A DNA stretch of 64,000 bases, taken from the NCBI GenBank assembly GCA_004553595.1, contig SFKZ01000006.1, positions 1 to 64,000 on the forward strand. The letters run 5' to 3'. How positions within the stretch are numbered: position 1 is the stretch's first letter; each line of letters starts with the position of its first letter. A program made the position numbers and the translations under genes. The notes under the pieces are model-generated. The model did no database searches. It was not told the DNA's origin and was given only the letters and a program-made list of their open reading frames with translations. This stretch comes from Methanobrevibacter ruminantium (GTDB lineage Archaea > Methanobacteriota > Methanobacteria > Methanobacteriales > Methanobacteriaceae). Shown here one piece after another: positions 8,442-18,281 of the stretch.

Positions 8442-9074
8442 TTATTCTAATTTACTTACATCATATTCACAAAGGTCTGTAAGTGGACATTTATCACATT
8501 GAGGACCAATCGGTCTGCAAATGGTCTGACCAAACTGAACCATCAAATCATTTAAATCCACCCAAAGCTCCTTAGGGACCTTTTCCATTAAGACAATTTC
8601 AGTCTCTTCAGGTTCCTTTGTATCAGCAATTCCCCACCTATTAGAGATTCTGTGAACATGAGTGTCTACAGGAATAGCTGCATCCTGGAATGCAAATACA
8701 ATTACACAATTAGCTGTTTTTCTACCTACACCTGGAAGCTTTAGCATTTCATCCATTTCCCTTGGAACTTCACCACCATATTGATCAATCAATATTCTTG
8801 AAACTTCCAATATACGGGCTGCCTTTACCCTATAGAATCCTGCAGGCCTAATCAATTCCTGCACATGGTCCACTGGAGCATCAGCAACTGCATAAATATC
8901 AGGATAAACATCAAACAATGCATTTGCAGCTTGATCTGTATTTTCATCCCTTGTCCTTTGAGATAGGATAGTTCTAATCAATACTTTATAAGGGTCATGA
9001 TCATGGAAAGTACGGATAGTGTAGATTTCATTCAATCTTTTAAAGATTTCTCTTATTCTCTCTTCATCATTCAT
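8442..9074 (-). CDS. nth: Endonuclease III (DNA glycosylase/AP lyase)
   Basis: This enzyme removes oxidised pyrimidines and cleaves at abasic sites. The helix-hairpin-helix motif with the catalytic lysine is LPGVGRKTAN (about residues 108-117). The catalytic aspartate follows in PVDTHVHR. The C-terminus has the four-cysteine Fe-S loop with spacing C-X6-C-X2-C-X5-C. GGAG 8 nt before ATG 9074 decides the start over the longer open frame. It follows aroA by 31 bp on the same strand and is probably co-transcribed. Confidence 0.96.
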   Translation of the reverse strand: MNDEERIREIFKRLNEIYTIRTFHDHDPYKVLIRTILSQRTRDENTDQAANALFDVYPDIYAVADAPVDHVQELIRPAGFYRVKAARILEVSRILIDQYGGEVPREMDEMLKLPGVGRKTANCVIVFAFQDAAIPVDTHVHRISNRWGIADTKEPEETEIVLMEKVPKELWVDLNDLMVQFGQTICRPIGPQCDKCPLTDLCEYDVSKLE

Positions 9075-9105
9075 GTTATAATCTCCAAAATACCAAATCA
9101 TAAAG

Positions 9106-10473
9106 TTATTTTAATTCCATTTCAATGCCAATTTCACCCATAAGCTCTATGAAATTAGGGAATGATACATCGAAGCATTCACCATTCTCCACTTCAACAT
9201 CATGCTTCAATCCAAGCAATGAAAATGCCATAGCCAATCTATGGTCATTATGGGACTCAACTGTTCCATCACCAATGGTTTGGCCATAAATAGTCATTCC
9301 ATCCTCAAACTCTTCAAGTTTGCATCCTAACTTCTCAAGCTCTCTGCATGTGGTGTCGATTCTATCAGTTTCCTTTAATCTTCCATGCTTGACGCCAGTG
9401 ATTGTGGTTTTTCCTTCTGCCACTGCTCCAAGAACTGCTACAGTAAGCAATAAATCCGGCGCATTTGAGAGGTTTACATCAATTCCCTTAAGATTTCCAT
9501 CGGATCTGAGTGAAGCGTAATCATCAAATTGAGTTACATTAGCGCCCATTTCCTCTAAAATATCTAAGATGAACTTATCTCCTTGTTTGGAATCGGCGAA
9601 TAGATTTTCAACTCTCACATAACCTCCAGCAATAGCTGTAGCTGCAAGCAAATATGAAGCAGAGGAGAAATCCCCTTCAACAATATAATCGCTAGCAATG
9701 TACTTTTGTGGCTTTACATTAAACTTTACCCCTAAGCAATCAGTATGCTCTTTCTTGCAGGTTTCATGGATTTGATAAGTATCCTCACCAATAGCTATAC
9801 CGAATTTTTCTAAAATAGAAATTGTCATATCCACATAAGGCTTTGATACGAATTCTGGATAAACTTCAAGTTCCACTCCTTTTTTAGATAATGGGGCAGA
9901 AATAAGAATTGATGATATGAATTGGGAACTGAAACTTCCCAAAATATCCGCTTCTCCCCCATCATATCCGGGATAAATCTTAAGAGGAGCCCTATTATTG
10001 TCATTCAATGATTCTATCCTAACACCCAAATCTTCTAAAGCGTCAATCAATGCACCCATAGGCCTTGATTTGAGAGAATCATCACCTGTAAATATCACTT
10101 CATTGTCAGATAATGCAGCCACACTTGTCATAATCCTAAGTGTAGTGCCTGAATTAGCGAGATCAATCATGTCTTCAGAAGGATTTTCGCTAATATTATG
10201 TAATTTACCGCCAGTACCAAAAACTTCCAAATAGTCCACAGTTTGACTTTTATCTCCTTTTAAGATGATTTCTTTCTTCCTATCAATTTTAGCGCCAAGA
10301 GCTTCACATGCCCTTATGGTTGATAATACATCTTCAGAGTAAAGAACATCAAATAGCTTGGATTTCCCTTCAGCAAGTGATGCAAGAATAACTGCCCTAT
10401 GGCTATAACTTTTAGAAGAAGGAGCTTTAACGGTTCCATTAATTTTAGAAAAGTTTTTTATTTTAAGATTCAT
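9106..10473 (-). CDS. aroA: 3-phosphoshikimate 1-carboxyvinyltransferase (EPSP synthase)
   Basis: This enzyme joins phosphoenolpyruvate to shikimate-3-phosphate in aromatic amino acid synthesis. Family motifs are KAPSSKSYSHRA at the N-terminus, LANSGTTLRIM near residue 105, DDSLKSRPMG near residue 130, and KETDRI and HNDHRLAMAF in the C-terminal domain. The 455 residues are slightly longer than the usual 430; the insertion is near residues 75-95 (ahead of the LANSGTT motif). AGGATG precedes the ATG. It leads a likely aroA-nth unit. No other shikimate gene is in the window. Confidence 0.96.
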   Translation of the reverse strand: MNLKIKNFSKINGTVKAPSSKSYSHRAVILASLAEGKSKLFDVLYSEDVLSTIRACEALGAKIDRKKEIILKGDKSQTVDYLEVFGTGGKLHNISENPSEDMIDLANSGTTLRIMTSVAALSDNEVIFTGDDSLKSRPMGALIDALEDLGVRIESLNDNNRAPLKIYPGYDGGEADILGSFSSQFISSILISAPLSKKGVELEVYPEFVSKPYVDMTISILEKFGIAIGEDTYQIHETCKKEHTDCLGVKFNVKPQKYIASDYIVEGDFSSASYLLAATAIAGGYVRVENLFADSKQGDKFILDILEEMGANVTQFDDYASLRSDGNLKGIDVNLSNAPDLLLTVAVLGAVAEGKTTITGVKHGRLKETDRIDTTCRELEKLGCKLEEFEDGMTIYGQTIGDGTVESHNDHRLAMAFSLLGLKHDVEVENGECFDVSFPNFIELMGEIGIEMELK

Positions 10474-10642
10474 TTAATACATCCTTTGATTAATTAAATA
10501 AAATTAATCTATTTTTCGATATAATTATCTATTAAACTATTAGATTAAAATTAATAATAAACTTATCTAAAATCGAAAAAAAATAAAGAGTCTAGAAATA
10601 AAAAAAGAAAATGAAAAATAGAAGAATAACTAAATAAAAAAA

Positions 10643-10667
10643 GAAAAAGTTTTGATCAAACTTTTTC
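10643..10667 (-). terminator. Terminator hairpin downstream of the UbiB-type gene
   Basis: GAAAAAGTTT and AAACTTTTTC form a perfect 10-bp stem with a 5-nt loop, 12 nt past the stop. On the minus strand it is followed by TTTTTTTATTTAG. This looks like an intrinsic terminator. Confidence 0.65.
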
Positions 10668-10678
10668 TAAAAGTTTGT

Positions 10679-12296
10679 CTAAAACTCAATGAAATACCTT
10701 AAGACAGTGAATACACCAAGTGCTAAACTTATTGTAAACCCTACAAAACCAAGTACTGGCATTTCATAGAATCTAGGCCCTACATCAATCAGCATTACAA
10801 GTGAAGAACCGATTAAAAGTGCAGCAATAATAATAGCCAGAGAAAGCTGGTTTGCTATTTCACTAATATGCTTTACTTCGATATTTACAGTCACTTCCCC
10901 TTCTCCTATCTTATATATTGTTTTTGAAATAAGACTTGGCAATGCCCTAATGACATGTTCAAAGGCAAAAAAGCTGTTTTTTGCATTGCTTGCCATTTTT
11001 AGAGGATTGTATCTTTGAACCATCAACTTGCGAGCAAATGGCTTAAGAAGAGCTACAACAATATCTGGGTCTAATCTCAAACCGGTATTTTCGACCATTG
11101 ACAATCCTCTAGCCATTAAGACAAAGTCATTTGGCCATCTTACATCAAATTTCTGCATTAAGAAGAGCAAGTCCCCAATAATACCGTTGAAACGACTGAG
11201 CTCTACACCATAATACTTTGCAAATAAATCATTAAGGTCGCTTTTTAAAATGTTGATGTCTGTTTTTCTCATTTAAAATATCCATACGAATTAGCTGATT
11301 TATCAAGCCATCAATATTACGGTCTGAGAAATAGATCATCAATTCAGCCAAATCTTGCCTAAACTCCTCATCAAGAGAGCCCATCATTCCAAAATCAATA
11401 TAACATATCGCATTGTCCTCAGTTACAAAGATATTGCCTGGATGCGGGTCTGCATGGAAAAAACCGTCAATGGAAAGCTGCTGGAAATAGGAACGAACTA
11501 TCCTATCTGCAATGACTATCTTATTGTATTTTGGGTCATCACCAGCTATGACTTCAGATAATTTAATGCCGTCAACATATTCCATAGTCAAAACTTTTTC
11601 AGTTGAATAATCCGGAATGTGGTTGGAACGATTATCTTATCATTATATTTGAAATTGTCATTCAAATGTCTGATATTCATCAATTCATTGTCAAAATCAA
11701 TTTCCTTATGAATGGATCTGTCAAATTCATGAAGAACAGCAGGAAGATTTAGATGCTTGATACTAGTATTGAATCTATCGGATTCATTTGCAATGAATTT
11801 CATTATGCTTAAATCTGTTTCAACTATTTCCTCAACATTTGCTTTTTGAACCTTTACAGCCACTCGCTCACCTGTAGGCAATTTAGCCTCATGGACTTGA
11901 GCAATAGAAGCCGTTGCAAGTGGTTTTTTTTGAAAATTCAGCAAAGAGTTCTCCTATATTTCCTCCAAGTTGTGTTTCAATCATTTCCTTAATCTCTTCA
12001 TAACTTACTGGAGGATTATCATCATGCAGCTGTGAAAGCTCTTCACTTATTCTTTCACCAACCAAATCTGGCCTTGAAGCAAGCAATTGACCAAATTTAA
12101 TGAATGTTGTTCCAAGCTCTTGAAGCATTAATCGCAATCTTTCTGGAAAGTCATCCTTCAATAACTCCTTATTATCAGCATCACTTCTAAATGGACTAAT
12201 CTTATTACGAGTAGTTTGACCTAAAACCTTATCAAAATCGTATTTCCTAAAGATTTTTATAATCTCATCAAAACGTGATAATGTTCTTCTTTGCAT
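10679..12296 (-). pseudogene. ABC1/UbiB-family protein kinase-like gene with three frameshifts
   Basis: The four reading-frame pieces join into one protein of about 540 residues, the normal size for this family of atypical kinases. In order they carry LASRPDLVGE and the start of the KxGQ region; ASIAQVHEA and AVKVQ; then FFHADPHPGNIFV and CYIDFGMMG; and finally two C-terminal membrane segments at about 10850-10690. Breaks lie near 11930 (a run of 8 A on the coding strand where 7 would restore frame), near 11610 (one base missing in CCAAC-CACATT), and near 11250 (5 A where 4 restore frame). Two of the three are in homopolymers, so sequencing error is as likely as real decay. ATG 12296 follows GGTGG. 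Confidence 0.85.
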
Positions 12297-12425
12297 GATT
12301 ACCACCTTTTAAAATTAGATGCATGTTATTTATTATTTGTTTATACAAAATGTTTTTTATTGAATTTAAGTTCAATAATATTATGAATTATTTGAATAAA
12401 ATTATAATTAAATTTATCTAAAAAT

Positions 12426-12520
12426 ATTAAAAAGATAAAAAAATTTTAAAAAATTATATGAAATTATTAAAAAGATAAAAAAATTTTAAAAAATTATATG
12501 AAATTATTAAAAAAATAAAA
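12426..12520. repeat. 40-bp tandem repeat, 2.3 copies
   Basis: Two identical 40-bp units at 12426-12465 and 12466-12505, beginning ATTAAAAAGATAAAAAAATT. A third, diverging partial copy starts at 12506. The unit is almost pure A/T. It lies between the UbiB-type gene and DUF1810. Confidence 0.85.
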
Positions 12521-12544
12521 ATATCTAAAAAACTAAAAAATCAA

Positions 12545-12952
12545 TTATTTCACTAAATCAAGAGCAAGTTGGTCTCTTTCTCCATCAAAGTATTTTTCCA
12601 ACACTGAAGAGAATACATCATTGTCACTGACCAATTCAAATAAGGTCATGGAACTTCTTAATTTTTTGCTATCTGTATGACCGAATATCTCTACAGGATC
12701 ATTGGTTTCCAATTTCAATAATTCATTGAATATGCCAATAAGATTGTTTGCCAAATATTCATTTTCCATATATTCCCTTGCCTCTTCCAAGTCATCAATA
12801 CCATAATATTTAGCTGTAGAGCTTCTCCCTAAGCCCTTGATTTGAGGAAATATATACCACATATAATGATTTCTTTTCTTACCATTGATGATTTCCCTAA
12901 AAGCCATACCATAATCTTCTTTTTGTGCATCTATAAACCTTTCAACACTCAT
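12545..12952 (-). CDS. DUF1810 family protein
   Basis: A 135-residue soluble protein. The family fingerprint is clear: the N-terminal RFIDAQKEDYGMAFREI, then MWYIFPQIKGLGRS (about residues 31-44) and the YYGIDDLEEAREY segment. The biochemical role is not established as far as I know. GGGGATAAT lies before ATG 12952. It lies 112 bp downstream of an ADP-ribosylglycohydrolase gene on the same strand, which may or may not be functionally meaningful. Confidence 0.88.
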   Translation of the reverse strand: MSVERFIDAQKEDYGMAFREIINGKKRNHYMWYIFPQIKGLGRSSTAKYYGIDDLEEAREYMENEYLANNLIGIFNELLKLETNDPVEIFGHTDSKKLRSSMTLFELVSDNDVFSSVLEKYFDGERDQLALDLVK

Positions 12953-13064
12953 ATTATCCCCATTTTATTTGTTAAGATTCCATTTGAAAATGAATAGAAA
13001 TAAAAATAAAAAATGAAAAAGAAAGAGAAAGAGAAAAGAGAAAAATTATAAAAAGAATTTGAAA

Positions 13065-13850
13065 TTATACAAACTTATTCTCAAATTCAATTAAAACATC
13101 TAAAAGATCATCAGATAATCTATTAATTGTTTTAGCGTGGATATCATTTGGAACTTCCCAGTATGCAGATGCAATTCCTCCTGCAATAGCTGCCATGGTA
13201 TCCGCATCTCCACCTAATGAAATGCAATTTCTAATTGTATCCTCATAATCCTTAGCTTCTAAAAAGCAAATGATAGACTCTGGAACAGAACCTTGACATG
13301 AAACATCGAACTTATAGTAAGGCCTTATTTCATCAACTGTCCTATCTAAATCATAATCATATCTTATTTCAATATGGTCTCTGATTTCCTCTTTTGATGA
13401 GCCGAGCCTTGCCAAATAGATAGCATCTGCAGTGGCTAATGCACCCTTAATTCCTTCAGGATGATTATGGGTTACTTCCGCAGAAATCCTTGCCAATCTT
13501 TGAACTTCTTCCAATGAATCTCCAACCCATGCAACAGGAGAAACCCTCATTGCTGAACCATTTCCCCAACTATTATAAGGCTCTGGATTTTCAGTTCTTA
13601 GCCAATTGTTGAACATTCTGCCATATCCCCCTTTAGGATACCTATGTCCAAAGATTTGCAGTTGCTTAACCAATTCCTCTTTTGAATTCTTATCATTGAG
13701 TAGCCATTGAGCTACAGCAAGCGTCATGATTGAATCATCTGTAAATGAAGATTTTTTATTAAAAAGAGAGAATTCCTTAATCTTAATCGGATGGAATTCA
13801 TAAACTGATCCGATAATATCTCCAGCGATTGCGCCAATAATTCCTTCCAT
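13065..13850 (-). CDS. ADP-ribosylglycohydrolase family protein
   Basis: Members remove ADP-ribose from modified proteins or nucleic acids using two metal ions. Metal-binding motifs are present: SFTDDSIMT (about residues 35-43) and SLGGDADTMAAI (about residues 212-223). The N-terminal GAIAGDIIGS signature is intact. Length 261 is typical of the short single-domain type. GGGGTAAAAT precedes the ATG. No ADP-ribosyltransferase was recognised nearby, so the substrate is open. Confidence 0.92.
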   Translation of the reverse strand: MEGIIGAIAGDIIGSVYEFHPIKIKEFSLFNKKSSFTDDSIMTLAVAQWLLNDKNSKEELVKQLQIFGHRYPKGGYGRMFNNWLRTENPEPYNSWGNGSAMRVSPVAWVGDSLEEVQRLARISAEVTHNHPEGIKGALATADAIYLARLGSSKEEIRDHIEIRYDYDLDRTVDEIRPYYKFDVSCQGSVPESIICFLEAKDYEDTIRNCISLGGDADTMAAIAGGIASAYWEVPNDIHAKTINRLSDDLLDVLIEFENKFV

Positions 13851-14012
13851 ATTTTACCCCCATATTATTATATACTATAATTATGAACTCCGTTACTTAT
13901 AAAAATATCTAATAAGTATCAAAAGTATCAAAAAAGTATCTGAAATAATATTATCCAGAAAGCAATTTTTATAAAGATTATTATTAATAGTATTTAATAA
14001 GAAGGTGGAAAG

Positions 14013-14622
14013 ATGAAAACTATTGTAATCAATGCAGATCCTAAAATTAAACAGGAAATAGGAAAACTATTGAAATCCGCAGCTAAAGGTGCAGAATCTG
14101 TAGGGAGTGAAGTTGAATACTTTGATTTATACAAAATAAATATGCGAGGTTGCATGATCTGTTCAATCTGCAAAAAGAAAAATAAGGAAAGCTTCAAATG
14201 TTACTGGAAAGATGATTTATCCCCGATAATTGAAAAGATTCTTAATGCAGATACACTTTTAATAGGTTCCCAAATATTCTTCAATTAACCAACTAGCCAT
14301 TATAGGGCTTTAGTTGGAAGACTTATATATTGTATTGTTTCATATGATAGAAATTGCTATTACAAAGGAAAAGTCAATGTAGGTATCTTCTATAGCATTA
14401 TCTCTCCAAAAAAGCATTTTGAAAAAAAAAAATGTTCGTCCAAATCTCAAATCAACAGAAGACCTGTTTAAAATGTTAAATGGAAAAGTTAAAATTTATG
14501 AATCATACAAAGGAATGACAAGCAAGAAAAAGAGCGAAGATGAAATAAAAGAGATGGAAAAACAATTTGAAATTGATTTAAAAAATGCATTTGAAATAGG
14601 TGCTGAATTAAGTAAAAAATAG
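14013..14622 (+). pseudogene. Broken flavodoxin-family (NADPH-dependent FMN reductase-like) gene
   Basis: The first part (14013-14288) starts normally with KTIVINADPK and has the Cys cluster GCMICSICKKK, the same pattern as the intact paralogue at 45475. It ends at an in-frame TAA (14286-14288). Translation in the same frame continues as PTSHYRALVGRLIY, the expected flavin-binding loop. A second lesion at the A-run near 14418-14430 shifts the frame. The remainder, 14431-14622, encodes a plausible C-terminal helix (EKQFEIDLKNAFEIGAELSKK). A stop plus a frameshift make real decay more likely than a single read error. Confidence 0.85.
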
Positions 14623-14679
14623 AAAAAATAATTTATATAGTTTTTTAACTTATAAAAATTTTAATAAAAAAAGATTTTA

Positions 14680-14704
14680 CATGAAAAGTATTAAACTTTT
14701 CATG
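14680..14704 (-). terminator. Terminator hairpin downstream of valS
   Basis: CATGAAAAGT and ACTTTTCATG form a perfect 10-bp stem with a 5-nt loop, about 30 nt past the valS stop. On the minus strand it is followed by AAAATCTTTTTTTATTAAAATTTTT. A second, smaller hairpin (AAGTAAT/ATTACTT, 14729-14748) contains the valS stop itself. Confidence 0.65.
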
Positions 14705-14734
14705 AAATAAATTTTAAAAATACTTTAAAAGTAA

Positions 14735-17497
14735 TTATCTGATTACTTCTACGATAACGCCAAGCTTTTCAGATTGCAATATGTCAACTTTCTTACCACT
14801 TGCACCGACGATTTCCTTTTTCATCTTTAGGAAATCTTCAGTGATTACACCATCAGCAATAGCTATTTCACCATTTTCAGCTAATTGTTTAGCTATTTCA
14901 TCAGGATCAGTTGACTTGATGAATCCTATAACTTGACCAGCATTCTTCTTAAAGGTTGGTCCAATCTTACTCATGTCAGGTTCAATTTCAATTACCTTCT
15001 CATGAACTTCAGGTTTACCTGTGGTAACTTGGAAGTTTTGGAGTTTTAAAGTTCCTTTAATGTCATCTGCAAAGTATTCAAATACATCTTTCAAGTCTTC
15101 TGTCTTTTCATTCAAGTAAACAGTTGCACTTTCCACATCTGCATTCAATGGGATTTTGGAAGCAGATTTGAATCTTCTGACTTCGCCAATGAGTTCAATA
15201 GCTAAGTCCCCATCCTCTTCCACTTGAGTGGAATCTAATTTAGGGTCGATTTCAGGCCAAAGCTCATTGTGAATGCTGCCTTCATGGCCAAAGTATTGGT
15301 AAACCTCTTCTGCAAAGAATGGTGCAATCGGAGCGAGCAATTTTAAAGTGTCTTCAATTACAGTTCTAAGAGTGTATTTTGCTGCAATTCTTGACTCTTC
15401 ACTAATGTCATCATTGTATAATCTGTATTTTACCGCTTCAATGTATTCATCACAGAAATCATGCCATACGAACTGTTCAATTGTATTGACAGCAATGCTG
15501 TAATTATAATCATAAAATGCTTCATCTACGATTTTATTGACTTTATTGAGTTTTGCAAAAATCCAAGTATCCATTGGATTCAAGTTTGCTTTAATAGCTT
15601 CAATATCTCCACTTAAAGCCTTTTCAGATTCTTCATCGAAGATGTGCATACTGATAAATCTGAATGCATTCCAGAATTTTCTAATGAATTTATAACCATG
15701 CTTGATGTTTTTCCAATCAAATGCAACATCAGAACCAGGAACACTGTTAGCAGCCCATAATCTTAAAGGATCTGCACCATATTCTGCAATAACCTCTTCA
15801 GGACCAGTTACATTTCCACGGGATTTACTCATTTTGTAACCGTCTTCACCGAATACCATACCGTTGATTACAATGTCATCAAATGGTTTCTGACCGGTTA
15901 ATGCTAAACATCTGAGAGTTGTATAGAATGCCCAAGTCCTAATGATATCGTGTCCTTGTGGACGAATGCTTGATGGGAAAATGTCTTCCCAACCAGGATT
16001 TGGCCAGTTTGCAACAGAGAGTGGAGAAATTGAACTGTCCATCCAAGTATCCAATACATCCTCTTCTCCAATGAATTCAGTGCATCCACATTCACATGCA
16101 TGTTTTGGTTTGTCTACTGTTGGGTCTATTGGCAATTGGTCTTCATCAGGAAGGATTACCTTACCACAGTCTTTACAGTACCATACAGGAATAGGGGTTG
16201 CAAATAATCTTTGTCTTGAAATACACCAATCCCATTCCATGGAATCTGCCCAATTCAATAAACGGCTTTCCATATGTTCTGGAACCCAACGCATTTCATT
16301 TGAAGCTTTTTTACTTTCATCAATCATTTTGGTTACAGCTACAAACCATTGCTTTTTAACCAAAATCTCGATAGGAGTCTTACATCTCCAGCATTGACCT
16401 ACATTTTGGTCAACTTCTTCCTGCTTGGTTAAGTAACCTTCAGCTTTCAAGTCTTCTATGGTTTGCTTTTTAGCATCAGGAAGTTCCATACCTTCGTATC
16501 TTCCTGCAGCTTCAGTGAGTATTCCTTGTTCAGAAATAGCTTCAATTACATCCAAGTCATATTTGTTTACCCAAGCAACGTCAGTCTTATCCCCAAAAGT
16601 ACAAATCATTACTGCACCAGTACCGTATTCCATATCCACCTCTTCATCGGCAATGATCTTTACCTTTTGACCGGATAAAGGAACTTCTACATACTTGCCT
16701 AATAATGAATTGTATCTTTCATCATCTGGGTGAACCACTACTGCTACACAAGCAGACATAAGCTCAGGACGAGTTGTAGCAATCAATACGCCAGGAACGC
16801 TTGCATCAGCCTTCTCTGGGAAATCAGCATATCTTACATATGAATTGCCTTCAACATTTGCAAGAACATCATCAGGAACATCTGCAGGTGGGAAATTCAC
16901 ATAGTTCAAGAATGTGGTGTTGTCACTGTATTCCACTTCTGCAAAAGCGATAGCTGTTTCACATCTTGGACACCAGTTTACAGGGTGAATTCCTTGATAG
17001 ATCAATCCTTGATCATACATTTTCAAGAATGATAATTGGGTTCTTTTTCTGTACTGCGGAGTCATGGTAATGTATTCCCTGCTCCAATCCTGTGAGAAAC
17101 CAACAGAACGCATTTGTCCTCTCATAACTTCAATGTTGTGTGTGGTGAGTTCAGTACACATATCTCTGAACTCTGCTCTTGTAACATCATTCTTTTTAAT
17201 GTTATGGGTTTCTTCAACTTTTACTTCAGTAGGGAGACCATGACAGTCCCAACCTTGTGGGAACAATACATCCATACCTTTTTCTCTTCTGTATCTTGCA
17301 TTGAAGTCCATATAAGCCCAGTTAAGGATGTGGCCCATATGGAGCAATCCAGTTGGATAAGGTGGTGGAGTGTCTATAATGTATCTTGGTCGGGTTCCAT
17401 CACCAATAAATTTATAAACTTCATCATCTTCCCATTTTTTCTGCCATTTTTCTTCGTTTTTATGGTCATAATCTTTAGGAATTTCTTTATTTGTCAA
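14735..17497 (-). CDS. valS: Valyl-tRNA synthetase
   Basis: A class I synthetase of 920 residues. Signatures: PPPYPTGLLHMGHILNW (HIGH motif, about residues 45-61) and YKMSKSRGNV (KMSKS, near residue 560). Zinc-type Cys pairs are CPRCE, CWRCK and CKDCGK with CECGC. The editing domain lies between them (TTRPELMSACVAVVVHPDD). The anticodon-binding helices and a short C-terminal tail follow. Its end is marked by two hairpins. It is a single gene and diverges from the small membrane protein at 17775. Confidence 0.97.
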   Translation of the reverse strand: MTNKEIPKDYDHKNEEKWQKKWEDDEVYKFIGDGTRPRYIIDTPPPYPTGLLHMGHILNWAYMDFNARYRREKGMDVLFPQGWDCHGLPTEVKVEETHNIKKNDVTRAEFRDMCTELTTHNIEVMRGQMRSVGFSQDWSREYITMTPQYRKRTQLSFLKMYDQGLIYQGIHPVNWCPRCETAIAFAEVEYSDNTTFLNYVNFPPADVPDDVLANVEGNSYVRYADFPEKADASVPGVLIATTRPELMSACVAVVVHPDDERYNSLLGKYVEVPLSGQKVKIIADEEVDMEYGTGAVMICTFGDKTDVAWVNKYDLDVIEAISEQGILTEAAGRYEGMELPDAKKQTIEDLKAEGYLTKQEEVDQNVGQCWRCKTPIEILVKKQWFVAVTKMIDESKKASNEMRWVPEHMESRLLNWADSMEWDWCISRQRLFATPIPVWYCKDCGKVILPDEDQLPIDPTVDKPKHACECGCTEFIGEEDVLDTWMDSSISPLSVANWPNPGWEDIFPSSIRPQGHDIIRTWAFYTTLRCLALTGQKPFDDIVINGMVFGEDGYKMSKSRGNVTGPEEVIAEYGADPLRLWAANSVPGSDVAFDWKNIKHGYKFIRKFWNAFRFISMHIFDEESEKALSGDIEAIKANLNPMDTWIFAKLNKVNKIVDEAFYDYNYSIAVNTIEQFVWHDFCDEYIEAVKYRLYNDDISEESRIAAKYTLRTVIEDTLKLLAPIAPFFAEEVYQYFGHEGSIHNELWPEIDPKLDSTQVEEDGDLAIELIGEVRRFKSASKIPLNADVESATVYLNEKTEDLKDVFEYFADDIKGTLKLQNFQVTTGKPEVHEKVIEIEPDMSKIGPTFKKNAGQVIGFIKSTDPDEIAKQLAENGEIAIADGVITEDFLKMKKEIVGASGKKVDILQSEKLGVIVEVIR

Positions 17498-17774
17498 AAT
17501 ATTCCTCCAAATAGAATGAATAATAAAAATAATTAATTAAAAATGTAATCTTCGAAACTTCAATTTCAAAATAAAACATTCTAATTTAATATTTATTAAA
17601 AGTATTTATTAAATATTGTTGTAAATTATAATAATTTTAGAATGGAATAATTCTTAATTTTAATCCTAAAAACAATAATTATATAATAAATAATATACAT
17701 AAAGAAACACAGTATAATAAATATTATTACTGAAATTAACTTATTATTTGATTAACTAAATATGAGGTGAGAAA

Positions 17775-18131
17775 ATGCAATTATTATGGTTTTATGTAGC
17801 TATTGCACTTGCTATAAGCGATGAAGTTCACAGCCGACTTGTTTGGGACTATGTAAGAGACTTCTACATAATATTTGGAGGAATCCTCAGCAGTGCATTA
17901 GATTCTGTAATGGAAACATGGATTGTTCATGAAGCTTTGGAAGCACTTTTCCATTTTATTTTTGTGTCTTGTGTATTCTTCTCATTAAAAGTGGGATTTT
18001 TAGCGGCTTTGATTCATTTCCTATTGGATGTAAGCCATTCAATTGCAATTAGACATATGCCAGGGTTACCTCATAGAGCATTACACTTTGTCTTTGAATC
18101 TTTATTCTTTATCGCCGTATTTGGATTATAA
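17775..18131 (+). CDS. Small membrane protein of unknown function with conserved-looking His motifs
   Basis: I do not recognise a family. The 118 residues contain about three hydrophobic segments (residues 1-15, 60-80 and 100-118, with amphipathic stretches between). Histidines cluster at HEALEALFHF, ALIHFLLDVSHSIAIRH and GLPHRALHF, some with helical spacing and close to acidic residues. Such a pattern could form a metal or haem site in the membrane, but that is a guess. The start follows GAGGTGAG by 5 nt, so translation is well supported. Confidence 0.75.
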   Translation: MQLLWFYVAIALAISDEVHSRLVWDYVRDFYIIFGGILSSALDSVMETWIVHEALEALFHFIFVSCVFFSLKVGFLAALIHFLLDVSHSIAIRHMPGLPHRALHFVFESLFFIAVFGL

Positions 18132-18281
18132 AGAATAAATCCTATTTTTAATTAATTATCAAAATAGAGAACTCTATGATTAATTAAAGATTAAAAAAAA
18201 TTATTAGATGAAAATTAGTTAATTAATTCTAAATTAAAAATTAAACTTATAAAATATTATTAAAGAGTATTAGGAGATAAT

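Noticed and set aside
15942..16397. 151-codon open frame on the plus strand inside valS
   Set aside because: It is antisense to a fully conserved stretch of valS, has no ribosome site and no recognisable protein pattern.
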